A stretch of 64,000 nucleotides of DNA from the NCBI RefSeq assembly GCF_028368975.1, contig NZ_JAQNDM010000002.1, forward strand, positions 5,636,425 through 5,700,424, written 5' to 3'. A program made the position numbers and the translations under genes. Shown piece after piece: positions 16,664-26,191 of the stretch. The notes under the pieces are model-generated. The model was given only the letters and a program-made list of their open reading frames with translations. It was not told the origin of the DNA and did no database searches. This DNA is from Stigmatella ashevillena (GTDB lineage: Bacteria; Myxococcota; Myxococcia; Myxococcales; Myxococcaceae). Position 1 is the stretch's first letter, and each line of letters opens with the position of its first letter.

Positions 16664-18592
16664 CTATTCCGGGAAATGTACCACCAGCCCGTTGTCTCCC
16701 ACTGCCCAGATATCTCCCACCGCGATGGATGCGATGTCCCTGAAAGGGCGGGCAGAAGAATACAGAGGCGTCGACACCCAACCGCTCGGCTTGAGATGGC
16801 GGATGCGCCCTGCCGTATCGGTGACGTAGACGGAGGATGCATCCGGTGCCACCACGCTGGAAAACGGGGCCGAGGAATTATCCGCAGGTGGCGACAAGCG
16901 CGACCATGCCTTGGCTCCGTTCCATTTCAAGACAAGCCCTTTATCACCCACGGCATAGGCCATGTCCGGTGAGACCATCCACACGGCCCGCAGCGAGCCC
17001 CCATACGGTGAGGAAACGCCGGACACTCCATGGACGGACACCTGTTCCGCCCCTCCTGTTCCAGGGTAGTCCGCAATGAATGGATCCACCTTCAAAGGAT
17101 CGAGTTCGTTGGTCCCGCCGACGGCCAGCATCCGCGTCGCGTTGTCCAGAGCATGAACACTGGCAAGGACAGACACATCCACATCAAACATCCGAGTGGC
17201 CAGGGAGCTGGTCGTCCACGTGTAGAGCATTCCCGCGGAGTTCACCGCGTAAAGCCTCGTCGTTCCTCCTGCGGAGCGCCCGGTGATTCCCGTCAACGGG
17301 CTCTGCGACTCAACGGTCATATAGCCACGGCAACTGCTGCCGTCATGCCAAGCGATCCACCCGCCATCTCCCACCAAGAAGACGGCCCCATCGCTGCGGG
17401 CCCACGCCGCATTCCAAGGGGTCGTGCCGCACTGTTCGTTCAGGTTTGAGAAGCTCAGGCTTGGGAACTTGCGAACCGCCAGACTTCCCCCTGCTCCCGC
17501 CAACCAGACCCATCCGTTCTGGGCCAGCGCGACGGTTTTCCAGGCACGACCCGTCAGCGCCGAATCATTGAGTTCTCTCCATCCTTTGCCCTCGCAGACA
17601 AAGCCCTCATCCCGGGCGGTGTCGCAGTCGTTGTCCCGGGCATCGCAGATTTCGGTCTTCCCACGGTAATTGTGCGGATCTTGATCGTCGCAGTCGCCTT
17701 GATTCTGGGAGTACGTGGGCGGAACTGGCTCGTTGGGGCAGAGGGCCACCGAAGCGGCACTATCGCTTCCGGCGCCATCTCTATCCAGGTCCGGGTAGTA
17801 AGCCCCCACCGGCTGCGGGCTGCCTTCGCAGGCCAGCCCATCGCGGGTGGCGTTGCAGACGAAAACTCCACCTGGACAGGGGTCACTGCAGGCGGCGCCC
17901 TTCCAGGCAAAACCGTCATCCACGCTGCCATCACAGTCCTCATCCACGCCGTCGCATCGGGTCTCCGCGAAGTTCTCCCGGGGGTAGATTTGCGGATTCT
18001 GATCCATGCAGTCCGTTGCATTCTCTACGTAGTTGGAGCCCTCTGGAGTGGAGGGCTGCCTGCAACTCGTGATCGGCCGCGCGATGGGGTCTCCGAAACC
18101 ATCCCTGTCGCGATCGAGATACCACCGCGTGCCGATGCCCTCGTCCACACTGCCGTCGCAGTCATTGTCCTGGTCATCGCAAACTTCCGGAGCCCCCGGA
18201 TTCCTGGAGGAGTCCTGATCATCGCAATCGCCCACCTTCGTGGCATATCCCCGTGGCAGCGGGTCTCCGCAGAAGATGTCGTAGCGACCCGCGACCGCAA
18301 CATACCCATCTCCGTCCATGTCCCCCCAATACGCCACGACAGGCACCGAGCCCTGACATAGGGTTTCGACACATTCCCCATTCACACAGAGATCCCCCGA
18401 CCTGCAATGCCAGATCTCATCACACCAGTCGGGCGCAGCGCGACACTCTCCATGAACGCACGCGTCTCCCTCTTCACAGGGGTGCTGTGCGCTGCATGAA
18501 AGGGGTTTCTCGTCGAGAACGTCTTCGATGCTTGGCACGGTGCACGCCAACCCGAGGCAGCTCAGCGCTCCCCATACGAAAAGCCAGCGCAT
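16664..18592 (-). CDS. MopE-type metal-binding-repeat lipoprotein with propeller domain
   Basis: 642 aa. The ATG at 18592 shares one base with the upstream TPR gene stop (TGATG). Lipobox LGLAC (Cys17). A Cys-rich module covers about 30-75. Residues about 85-335 hold repeats of the 'putative metal-binding' / Cu-binding MopE type: DMDGDGY, GDCDDQD, CDDQDNDCDGSVDEG, DRDRDGFGDP, CDGVDEDCDGSVDDG, CDARDNDCDTARDEG. The acidic Asp loops resemble Ca-binding ones. The last 300 residues read as a WD/Kelch-like propeller (WVWLAGAGGSLAVRKF, VWMVSPDMAYAVGDKGLVL, IASIAVGDIWAVGDNGLV). Likely a surface protein stabilised by metal ions. Confidence 0.8.
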   Translation of the reverse strand: MRWLFVWGALSCLGLACTVPSIEDVLDEKPLSCSAQHPCEEGDACVHGECRAAPDWCDEIWHCRSGDLCVNGECVETLCQGSVPVVAYWGDMDGDGYVAVAGRYDIFCGDPLPRGYATKVGDCDDQDSSRNPGAPEVCDDQDNDCDGSVDEGIGTRWYLDRDRDGFGDPIARPITSCRQPSTPEGSNYVENATDCMDQNPQIYPRENFAETRCDGVDEDCDGSVDDGFAWKGAACSDPCPGGVFVCNATRDGLACEGSPQPVGAYYPDLDRDGAGSDSAASVALCPNEPVPPTYSQNQGDCDDQDPHNYRGKTEICDARDNDCDTARDEGFVCEGKGWRELNDSALTGRAWKTVALAQNGWVWLAGAGGSLAVRKFPSLSFSNLNEQCGTTPWNAAWARSDGAVFLVGDGGWIAWHDGSSCRGYMTVESQSPLTGITGRSAGGTTRLYAVNSAGMLYTWTTSSLATRMFDVDVSVLASVHALDNATRMLAVGGTNELDPLKVDPFIADYPGTGGAEQVSVHGVSGVSSPYGGSLRAVWMVSPDMAYAVGDKGLVLKWNGAKAWSRLSPPADNSSAPFSSVVAPDASSVYVTDTAGRIRHLKPSGWVSTPLYSSARPFRDIASIAVGDIWAVGDNGLVVHFPE

Positions 18593-19524
18593 CAGCGCAC
18601 CTCCCGGGAGAGGGACTTCGAGGAAGGATCTCCCGGCGACAAGGCCCACGTCACGACCGCTGCTGTCGCAGCCAGTCCCGCCACCCCGAACAGGATGTTG
18701 GCAAATCCCGAGTTCGCCCGCGCATCGGCCAGATGCGCACGTGTTTCATCCAGATACGAGGTCCTCCGTGCATCCTCCACGCTGGCGTTTGATTTCAAAC
18801 CGAAGACCACGGCTCCGCCCAAGGCGGCGGCCCCTGTTCCCGCCAGGATCCAAGGCACCACCCGCGGACTGGAACGCGCGCCTGTCTCTGCCCGGGGTGC
18901 ATACGGCTTGGCATTGCTCACCGAGGGTACCGGCAGGCGGGCGGGAGTGGATTCCTGCTCGGGCCTGTCCGCCTTCACCACCACTGCTGCAGGAGGGGGC
19001 TCGAGCACCACCTTCTCCTCGGGGGGAGGCGGCTCTTCGGTGCGTGCCTCCTGCTGGGGAGGAGAAGGAACCGGCACGGGGGGGAGCTTCGCCTGAGGCG
19101 TTCGCTCCTGTGGGGCCGACGTCTTGGACCGCTTCCGAGGAGGCGTCGCGCGTATGCGGCGCCGCATCTCCTCGAAATTCCGGGCGACTTTGGGAGCAAC
19201 TTTGAAAGGCAACCGCGCCTCGGGCGCGAGCAGAAGCGCCGCATGGAAGGCTGCCAGCGAAGGCCCCCGCTTTCCCATCTCGCCCAGGACGATGCCCTCG
19301 AACAGCCCCAAGTTCACTTGCTGGTTGATGCTCTGGGCCCACCGTTTGGCCCGCTGGATCTGATCCAAGGCATGCTCATAGTCCAGGTTCTCGTAGAACC
19401 GCTCTGCATCCGCGAAGGCACTCTGGAAGTCGTCCTGTGCCAAAGCGGCCGGAGTGAAGGTGACAGCCCACCCCACCCAGCAGAGGGCCAGCAGCCGCAG
19501 CAACAGGAAACGGGGTCCGCGCAT
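18592..19524 (-). CDS. TPR-type membrane protein, paralogue A
   Basis: 310 aa. Signal peptide to about residue 29 (AALAQ), TPR-like helices at about 30-125 (AERFYENLDYEHALDQIQRA, GIVLGEMGKRGPSLAAFHAA), a long Pro/Glu linker, and hydrophobic segments near the C-terminus (VVPWILAGTGAAALGGAVVF and NILFGVAGLAATAAVVTWAL). It is a clear paralogue of the protein at 15683-16573. It leads a chain of four coupled genes plus two more, transcribed away from the Ser/Thr kinase gene 255 bases upstream. That divergent arrangement suggests, but does not prove, a link to the kinase. Confidence 0.75.
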   Translation of the reverse strand: MRGPRFLLLRLLALCWVGWAVTFTPAALAQDDFQSAFADAERFYENLDYEHALDQIQRAKRWAQSINQQVNLGLFEGIVLGEMGKRGPSLAAFHAALLLAPEARLPFKVAPKVARNFEEMRRRIRATPPRKRSKTSAPQERTPQAKLPPVPVPSPPQQEARTEEPPPPEEKVVLEPPPAAVVVKADRPEQESTPARLPVPSVSNAKPYAPRAETGARSSPRVVPWILAGTGAAALGGAVVFGLKSNASVEDARRTSYLDETRAHLADARANSGFANILFGVAGLAATAAVVTWALSPGDPSSKSLSREVR

Positions 19525-19779
19525 GGCGCTGGATGGTAGGGACTCGTGCGCTTGCCCGTCTAACTTTCAGCCTGAGCAGGGGCTCCCCACATTGTTTGTC
19601 CTATCTCTGTGCAATATCGGAAAACCCAGACGCCCGACAGGCAGGCAAGGCCCGTACTGCTCTGCGAGAGGATTTCCTTGTCCCTGGAGTCTGTGTCAAC
19701 TTCCCCTTCTCCGGGGGCGATGCCCCCGCTGGCTCCCGGGTGGGGTGCCGGGCCAGGGCCCAAAGGAGCGTGACGGTTC

Positions 19780-21624
19780 GTGACGGAGCAAGTGGGCAAG
19801 TACCAGCTGATCCGCAAACTCGCCACGGGCGGCATGGCCGAAGTCTTTCTCGCCAAGGCCGCGGGCCCCATGGGGTTCGAGAAAACGCTGGTGCTCAAGC
19901 GCATCCTCCCTCACCTCGCCGAGGAGGCCTCCTTCGTGGAGATGTTCCTCGCCGAGGCCAAGCTGGCCGCGCAGCTCACCCACCCCAACATCGTCCAGAT
20001 CTTCGACTTCGGTGAGGCCGACGGCGCGTACTTCCTCGCCATGGAGTACATCGACGGACCGCACCTGCGCGCCCTCCTCAAAGGCGCCCGGGCCCAGGGC
20101 CGCCCCTTGCCTCCCGCTATCTGCGCCCGGCTCATCTCCCTGGCCTGCGAGGGGCTCGCCTTCGCCCATGACTTCGCCGATCCGCAGAGCGGCGAGCCCA
20201 TGGGCCTCATCCACCGCGACATCAGCCCGGACAACATCCTCATGTCCCGTCAGGGCGCGGTGAAGGTGGTGGACTTCGGCATCGCCAAGGCCGCCGGCCA
20301 GAGCCACCGCACCCAGAGCGGCGTCATCAAAGGCAAGCTGGCCTACATGCCGCCCGAGCAGATCCGCGCCAAGACGCTGGACCGCCGCGTGGATGTGTAT
20401 GCCTTGGGCGTCGTTCTCTATGAGCTGCTCACCTCCCGCAAGCCGTTCGAGTCGACCTCCGACGTGGGGCTGATGCAGGCCATCCTCTTCGAGCAGCCAG
20501 TGCCCGCCTTCCAGCTCCGCGCCGAGTTGCCCGAGCCCCTGCTGCGCATCCTCGACCGGGCCCTCACCAAGGACCGCGAGCAACGCTACCCGGACTGTCT
20601 CGCCTTCCAGTCGGACCTGGAGGACTTCATCCTCTCGGTCGGCAAGCCCGTGACGACGCAGCAGCTCGCGCAGCTCATCTCTCAGCTCACCACGGCCACC
20701 GGCACCCCCGTGCCGCTTCACAACACGCCGCGCGGCGGCAAGGCCCTGCCCACCACCACCCCCATCCACACCCCCGTTCCCGCCAGCATCCCCGGGACCA
20801 ACCCGAGCGCCTGGGCCGATCCGCCCACCCTCAAGACGCCCCGGCCCCTGGAGCCGGACGCCGAGAGCCTCCAGCCCGCGGCTCCGCCCAGCACTCCTGT
20901 GCCCTCGCCGAAAGCCGAGGCCCCCAAGGCGAAGTCTTTCGTGGCGGCGCCTGCCAAGGTGGAACCCTCTCCTGCTCCTGAGGTGGAGGCCTACGAGGCT
21001 CGCCTGAAAACGAGGCGGTGGATTCCTCCCCTGGTGGGAGGTGTCTTGTTGGCGGCGGCCACCGCCATTCTCCTGTCACGGCCCGAGGAGGCCGCGGAGG
21101 CAGCCCCCGCCGTCGCCGAAGTCCTCCCTCACGCGGTCCCTGCCGAACCTCTCCCGCCCCAGGAGAAGCCCGCCACTGCGCCTCCCTCCCAGGAGCCCCT
21201 GGCCGCCGCCCCCTCGCAGACGCCGCTCCCCGCGAACGAGCCTCCCCCCGCGCCGACCCCTTCCCCTGTCGAGCCCTCGGCCGTCCCTCCAGCCGTGGCC
21301 AGCGAAACGCCGTCCCCCGGGCCTAAGCCCCCTCGGAGTTCTCCTCCGCAGCAGAAACGCCCGGCCTCCTCGACGGCGGCCAAGCCTCCCGCGGCGCCCA
21401 AATCCCTGGTGAAGGGCACGCTCGAGTTCCGCATCCGCCCTTACGCCACCGTCTTCATCGATGGGAAGAAGCAGGGGGACACCCCCATGCCCCCCGTGGA
21501 GCTGGCCACCGGCCGCTACATCGTGAAGCTCGTGAACCCGGATCTGCCAAAGACGGTGACCCGGATCATCGAGGTGAAGCCCCAGGAGTCCACCGTGCTC
21601 AAGGTCAATCTGCTCGAGGAATGA
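19780..21624 (+). CDS. Ser/Thr protein kinase with C-terminal PEGA domain
   Basis: 614 aa from GTG 19780, preceded by AAAGGAG. The kinase domain covers about 6-285: glycine loop LATGGMAEVF, Lys40 in VLKRI, Asp147 in HRDISPDN, Asp165 in DFGIAKAAG, then AYMPPEQ and DVYALGVVLYELLTSRKPF. All catalytic residues are present. After a Pro-rich linker there is one membrane segment (about 413-432, WIPPLVGGVLLAAATAILL), a second long Pro/Ala linker outside, and a PEGA domain at about 545-612 (PYATVFIDGKKQGDTPMPPV). This is the usual Hanks-type receptor kinase layout in myxobacteria. Its stop overlaps the end of the convergent CPCC gene by 20 bases. Confidence 0.92.
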   Translation: MTEQVGKYQLIRKLATGGMAEVFLAKAAGPMGFEKTLVLKRILPHLAEEASFVEMFLAEAKLAAQLTHPNIVQIFDFGEADGAYFLAMEYIDGPHLRALLKGARAQGRPLPPAICARLISLACEGLAFAHDFADPQSGEPMGLIHRDISPDNILMSRQGAVKVVDFGIAKAAGQSHRTQSGVIKGKLAYMPPEQIRAKTLDRRVDVYALGVVLYELLTSRKPFESTSDVGLMQAILFEQPVPAFQLRAELPEPLLRILDRALTKDREQRYPDCLAFQSDLEDFILSVGKPVTTQQLAQLISQLTTATGTPVPLHNTPRGGKALPTTTPIHTPVPASIPGTNPSAWADPPTLKTPRPLEPDAESLQPAAPPSTPVPSPKAEAPKAKSFVAAPAKVEPSPAPEVEAYEARLKTRRWIPPLVGGVLLAAATAILLSRPEEAAEAAPAVAEVLPHAVPAEPLPPQEKPATAPPSQEPLAAAPSQTPLPANEPPPAPTPSPVEPSAVPPAVASETPSPGPKPPRSSPPQQKRPASSTAAKPPAAPKSLVKGTLEFRIRPYATVFIDGKKQGDTPMPPVELATGRYIVKLVNPDLPKTVTRIIEVKPQESTVLKVNLLEE

Positions 21625-22213
21625 GGCGCGGCCGACTCTCCTTGGCGGCGAAGCGCTCGTACTTGCGCAGCACCTCGGGCCGACCCTCGCGCAGCTCCGC
21701 GTCGCGCCGGGCTTCGTAGGCGCTCCGGTACGCGGCGCGGGTCATCTGGTGGGCCACGCTGAAGCGCTTCAGCCGCTCTGGGCCATCGTCAGCGTCATCC
21801 GCGCCCTCCTCGTCCTCCCACCCACAAACAGGGCAGAGATCGTGCTCTCCCCGCCACTCGAATGTCCGGTAGCCGCAGCACGGACAGGGCTCGGCGGCAT
21901 CCGGCGTGCCCTCCACGGCCTCCACGGAGAGCCCCAACTCCACGGCCTCGGTGAGCAGCGCCTCGTTGCGGACAATGCGCCGCGCGTCCTCCTCCACGAA
22001 CTCGAAGAAGGCATCGTAGTGCGAGCGCCAGAGGCGCGGCGCCGCGTCCTCGCGCTCGAGCATCTCCTCGCGCACGCGCGGGGGCAGCCGCTCCCAGCCG
22101 GGAGACACCTCATCCCAGCCCCAATAGGCGGACAACTCCGAGAGCTTCTCGTGCGGGGGCCGCCGGGCCACCACCTCGTGGGCGATGAGGCGGATGAGCA
22201 CTTCACGTCGCAT
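21605..22213 (-). CDS. CPCC-type Cys-rich protein
   Basis: 202 aa. The middle holds two Cys pairs in the CPCC family pattern, PCPCCGYRTFEWRGEHDLC and then PVCGWEDEEGADDADDGP, consistent with a small zinc-binding knuckle. An N-terminal helical region of about 105 residues (IRLIAHEVVARRPPHEKLSE) and a C-terminal region with a basic helix flank it. No catalytic motif seen; CPCC domains have no known activity. It converges on the kinase gene with overlapping ends. Confidence 0.75.
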   Translation of the reverse strand: MRREVLIRLIAHEVVARRPPHEKLSELSAYWGWDEVSPGWERLPPRVREEMLEREDAAPRLWRSHYDAFFEFVEEDARRIVRNEALLTEAVELGLSVEAVEGTPDAAEPCPCCGYRTFEWRGEHDLCPVCGWEDEEGADDADDGPERLKRFSVAHQMTRAAYRSAYEARRDAELREGRPEVLRKYERFAAKESRPRLIPRAD

Positions 22214-22261
22214 GGGGAGGGGTGCTCCGCGCCGGGCGGAGCCCCTCGCGCGTCACGCGGC

Positions 22262-22918
22262 TCAGTCGAACGCCACGTCCTCGAGGATGGCGAGCGTCGC
22301 GTCCGCCGCGTCGATGGCGGAGCGGGACTCTTGCAGGTGCGCGCGGCAAGCCCCGAGGTACGCACGGAAGAAGTGCTCACTGGCGTGCAGGAAGCGCCGA
22401 CGTACCTCGAGCGCGGCCTCCGCCAGGGGCACCGCGACGGGCTGGGCACTCGCCCCCGCGCCGAGCACCGCCGGCTCGCGGTGGAAGACGAGCCGCCAGG
22501 TGCCCTGGAGCTTCTCCAGCGCCACGTACTCCCGCACGAGCGAGGACTGCACGAACGCGGCGAAGAGGCTGCTCTCCGGGTTCAGCTTGAGCGCCTGGGC
22601 CGCCTCCTCGAAGAGGGCCTGCTCGTTGTCCGAGAGCAGCGAGAAGGGCGCGGACGGCAGACCGAACCGGAGGGCGAGCTGCGCGGCCTTTTGATTGAGC
22701 TGGAAGATCCGGTCGTCGATCGCTTCCACATAGCTTTCGACCTGGGACTTCGGCGGCTGAATCAGGTTGCTCGGGAAGGCCAGGGGCTGCTTGGCCACCT
22801 CGGGCCGCTTCTCCGCCTCGCTCCAGTCCATCTCCGAGCGGGCCTTCGGGGCGGAAGCCTCCTGCTCGCTTGTCACCGAGTGAAGCACGGCTTGTCGTGC
22901 ACGAAGATTGATGGCCAT
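22262..22918 (-). CDS. hypothetical helical protein
   Basis: 218 aa; the ATG at 22918 follows GAGGAGAAG at normal spacing. No signal peptide, no membrane segment. The sequence is strongly helical (SQVESYVEAIDDRIFQLNQK, ALFEEAAQALKLNPESSLFA, AALEVRRRFLHASEHFFRAY). I do not recognise the family. It stands alone upstream of the CPCC gene in the same direction. The 239 bases between it and the M16 gene show no further gene. Confidence 0.65.
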   Translation of the reverse strand: MAINLRARQAVLHSVTSEQEASAPKARSEMDWSEAEKRPEVAKQPLAFPSNLIQPPKSQVESYVEAIDDRIFQLNQKAAQLALRFGLPSAPFSLLSDNEQALFEEAAQALKLNPESSLFAAFVQSSLVREYVALEKLQGTWRLVFHREPAVLGAGASAQPVAVPLAEAALEVRRRFLHASEHFFRAYLGACRAHLQESRSAIDAADATLAILEDVAFD

Positions 22919-23157
22919 GCTCTTCTCCTCGCCAGACGTCGCTGGCGCACTGTGATGGTTTCACGGGCCCCAGCCCTCATCAGGCGGGGGGAGGTCAGCG
23001 CCAATCCCTGTCAACAACACCCTTGCAGGCGGTTCAATGATAACGCAGATCGCCGCCCCGCTGGCAAGCATGGCGGTGGATCAATTCCTTGCCGACATGC
23101 CCTCTGTAAACGCACCTCGGCGCCCCGAGACACACCGCCCAACCCCCAGAGGAACCC

Positions 23158-25941
23158 CTAGGGGGCCGCGGAGGCGGGGACCTTTGCCGGGGCTTTCTGC
23201 TGTGTCCCCTCGAAGTCGCCGGCCTTCACCACGGTGAGCTTCTTCGGGTCCACGTGCCGCGCGAGCGCCTGGCGCACCTCCTCCGGCGACAACCGGGCCA
23301 AGCGCTGCTCCAGCGCGGCATCGAAGTCCAGGGTGCGCCCGTAGAACAGGTAGGTGGCCAGCGTCCACACCAGCCCATCGTCCTGCGCCCGCCGGGACTG
23401 GCGGTACTCCAGCAGGCCCGAGCGGGCCTTGGCCACCTCTTCGGCGGTGAACCCTTTCTCCAGCACCTTGCCCAGCTCCTCGCGCAGCGCGTTCTCCAGC
23501 CGCGCGGCATTCTGGGGCGCATAGATGGCATGGGCAGTGAATGAACCCACCTCATCGAATGGCGACGCGGTGAGTGCGCTGGACACGGTGTAGGACAAAC
23601 CCTCCTGGTGGCGGATGCGCGTGGCCAGCCGGGAGTTGAGGAAGCCGCCGCCCAGCATGAAGTTGCCCAGCATCAGCGCGGGCCAGTCCGGGTGGTCCTC
23701 GCGCAGTTGCACGTTGTGCCCCGCCCGGAGGAAGGCATTGGCCTTGTCTGGCGTCTCCACCACCACCGAGCGCGGGGCCGCGTCGTTGAAGGTCTGCGGC
23801 ACGCGGGCATACGGGGCCGGGCTCTTCCAGGCGCCGAACAGCTCGCCCACGAGCGCCTCCAGCGCTGGGGCCTCGAAGTCTCCCACGGCGGCGAACTCCC
23901 CGTTCGAGGCACCATAGAAGTTCCGGTGGAAGGCCACCACCTGCTCGCGCGTCACCGCCTTCACCCGGGCGATGTTCTCATCCACCGTGGGCACGTAATA
24001 CGGGTGGCCCTCCGGGTACTGGCCTCCGAGCACCCGGAGATAGGCGCTGCCGCCTTGGGTCTCCGGCTCGCTTCGGGACTTCTCCAGCGAGGCCAACCAT
24101 TGCTGTTGCAGCAGCGTGAACTCCTGGGCATCGAAGGCCGGCTCGCGCAGCACCTCGGCCACCAGCCGCAGCACGGCGGGCAGGTTCTCGCGCGTCGTCT
24201 CCACGGAGATGGAGGCCCCCAGCGGCCCGCCACTCACCCCCACGCGGGCCTTGAGCTGATCGAGCGTGTCTTGAATCTGCTGGCGGCTCTTCGTCTTCGT
24301 GCCGCGCATGAGCAAAGCCCCCGTGGCCTCGCCCACCTTCACCTGGCCCTTCACCGCCTCCGCCGTGCCCCAATGCAGGCTCAGCGCCACCTCCACCATC
24401 TGCCCCCGGGTCCGCTTGGGCAGCAGCGCCAGCCGGAACTCGCCCCGGGGCGCCGGGCGCAGCACACGCGATTCGATGTGCGTGGGAGAAGGATCGAACG
24501 CCTCGCCCTGGGTGACGGCCGCCCGGCCCTGGTAGCCCTGGAGCAGGGCGGCGAGCTCCACGCGTGGAGGCATCTCGGCACGCTCTGGCTTGGGCGTGGG
24601 GACGAACTGGCCCAGCGACCGGTTGGAGGGCTTGAGGTACGCGGCGGCCACGCGGGTGACATCCTCGGGCTTCACCGCCTCCACACGGTCCCGGTGCAGG
24701 AAGAGCAGCCGCCAGTCGCCGATGGCGGCCCACTCGGACAGGGCGATGGCGGCGTCCTCCGAGTTGTTCAGCAGCAGCTCCACCGACTTGAGCAGGCTCG
24801 TCTTCGCGCGAGAAACTTCCTCGGCGGTGAAGGGCGTGCGGGCGGCCTCCTCCACCGTCTGGAGCAGCACGGCGCGGGCGGCCTCCACACTCTGGCCTTC
24901 GCGCAGCTGGGTGTTGAACACCAGCATGCCCGGGTCCTGGAGCTGGAGGTTGGAGGCGCTGGCGCGCACGGCCTTGCGCGTCTCCACCAGGGCTTTGTAG
25001 AGGCGCCCCGAGGGCGTGTCGCCCAGCGCCTCGGTGAGCACATCGATGGCCCCGAAGTCCGGGTGAGCGCCTTCGGGGATGTGGTAGACGGCGGTGAGGG
25101 CGGCCGTCTCGCCCACGCGGCGCAAGGTGACTTCGCGCTCGCCATCCTGGGTAGGCTCCTCGGTGTACGTGCGCGGCAGGGGCTGCGCGGGGCGGGGGAG
25201 CTTTCCGAAGGAGCCCTGGATGAGCTGGAGCGCCTTCGCCTCGTCGAAGCGGCCCGCCACCACGAGCATGGCGTTATCGGGCCGGTAGTACTTCCGGTAG
25301 AAGGCCTGGAGCCGCTCGATGGGGATGTTCTCCACGTCCGCGCGGTTGCCGATGGTGGGCTTGCCGTAGGGGTGGAAGAGGAACGAGGCGCCGAGCACCC
25401 GGCGCAGGAGCACCGCGTGCGGGTTGTTCTCACCGCGCTCCAGCTCGTTGCGCACCACCGTCATCTCGCTGTCGAGATCCTTTTGGGCGATGAAGCTGTG
25501 GACCATGCGGTCCGCCTCAAAGGACAGGGCCCAGGCGAGGTTGGCCTCGGAGGAGGGCAGCGTCTCGAAGTAGTTGGTCCGGTCCAGCCAGGTGGTGCCG
25601 TTGGGGCGGGCGCCCCGCTCGGTGAGCTCCTGCGGAATACGGGGGTGCTTCGGGGTGCCCTTGAAGAGCAGGTGCTCGAGCAGGTGGGCCATGCCCGCCT
25701 CGCCCGAGCCCTCGTGCTTGCTGCCCACGAAGTAGGTGACGTTGACGGTGACGGTGGGCTTGGAGGGATCCGGAAAGAGCACGACGCGCAGGCCGTTGGG
25801 CAGGCGGTACTCGGTGATGCCCTCGACGCTCGTCACGGGGGCGAGCATCCCGGCAGGGGCCCTGGCAGCAGGCTTGGCGGCGAGCGCCGGAGAGGCGGCC
25901 ACCAGGAGGGCGGCCACCAGGGCCAAGGGGGAACGGCGCAT
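23158..25941 (-). CDS. M16-family zinc metallopeptidase, two-domain
   Basis: 927 aa from the ATG at 25941, chosen because it opens a Sec signal peptide (LVAALLVAASPALAA). The inverted zinc motif HxxEH is HLLEH at residues 86-90, with the third ligand expected in the following NELERGENNPH segment. The order is a peptidase unit with an M16C-type second half (YRPDNAMLVVAGRF), then a second unit starting near 470 that lacks HxxEH, as in PqqL/YmxG-type tandem proteins where one copy is inactive. Exported, probably periplasmic or outer-membrane associated. It is divergent from sppA. Confidence 0.9.
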   Translation of the reverse strand: MRRSPLALVAALLVAASPALAAKPAARAPAGMLAPVTSVEGITEYRLPNGLRVVLFPDPSKPTVTVNVTYFVGSKHEGSGEAGMAHLLEHLLFKGTPKHPRIPQELTERGARPNGTTWLDRTNYFETLPSSEANLAWALSFEADRMVHSFIAQKDLDSEMTVVRNELERGENNPHAVLLRRVLGASFLFHPYGKPTIGNRADVENIPIERLQAFYRKYYRPDNAMLVVAGRFDEAKALQLIQGSFGKLPRPAQPLPRTYTEEPTQDGEREVTLRRVGETAALTAVYHIPEGAHPDFGAIDVLTEALGDTPSGRLYKALVETRKAVRASASNLQLQDPGMLVFNTQLREGQSVEAARAVLLQTVEEAARTPFTAEEVSRAKTSLLKSVELLLNNSEDAAIALSEWAAIGDWRLLFLHRDRVEAVKPEDVTRVAAAYLKPSNRSLGQFVPTPKPERAEMPPRVELAALLQGYQGRAAVTQGEAFDPSPTHIESRVLRPAPRGEFRLALLPKRTRGQMVEVALSLHWGTAEAVKGQVKVGEATGALLMRGTKTKSRQQIQDTLDQLKARVGVSGGPLGASISVETTRENLPAVLRLVAEVLREPAFDAQEFTLLQQQWLASLEKSRSEPETQGGSAYLRVLGGQYPEGHPYYVPTVDENIARVKAVTREQVVAFHRNFYGASNGEFAAVGDFEAPALEALVGELFGAWKSPAPYARVPQTFNDAAPRSVVVETPDKANAFLRAGHNVQLREDHPDWPALMLGNFMLGGGFLNSRLATRIRHQEGLSYTVSSALTASPFDEVGSFTAHAIYAPQNAARLENALREELGKVLEKGFTAEEVAKARSGLLEYRQSRRAQDDGLVWTLATYLFYGRTLDFDAALEQRLARLSPEEVRQALARHVDPKKLTVVKAGDFEGTQQKAPAKVPASAAP

Positions 25942-26191
25942 ACGGGCCTCGTGGGTCGGCAGGGAAAGCACGGCGCTTGCAACCCGGCGAACCCTACCGG
26001 TCATCCCAGGAAACCACCGTCCTCCCCAAGGGCCGAACGACGGGGAGTGCGGATTGTTCAACAGGCGCGGAAGTGCCCGGGGCCCGGGAGCCCACGGGTC
26101 CAGGAACAACGCCCGGGGGCAGCGATTGGTAGTAAGCACCGTCCGTGCGGGCCGCCCCATTCATCGCCGGTCCGGGGAGTGCGAGGGATTT

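Noticed and set aside
16878-16886. DnaA-box-like TTATCCGCA
   Set aside because: A single site with one mismatch, inside a lipoprotein gene and 24 kb from dnaA; chance occurrence is likely.
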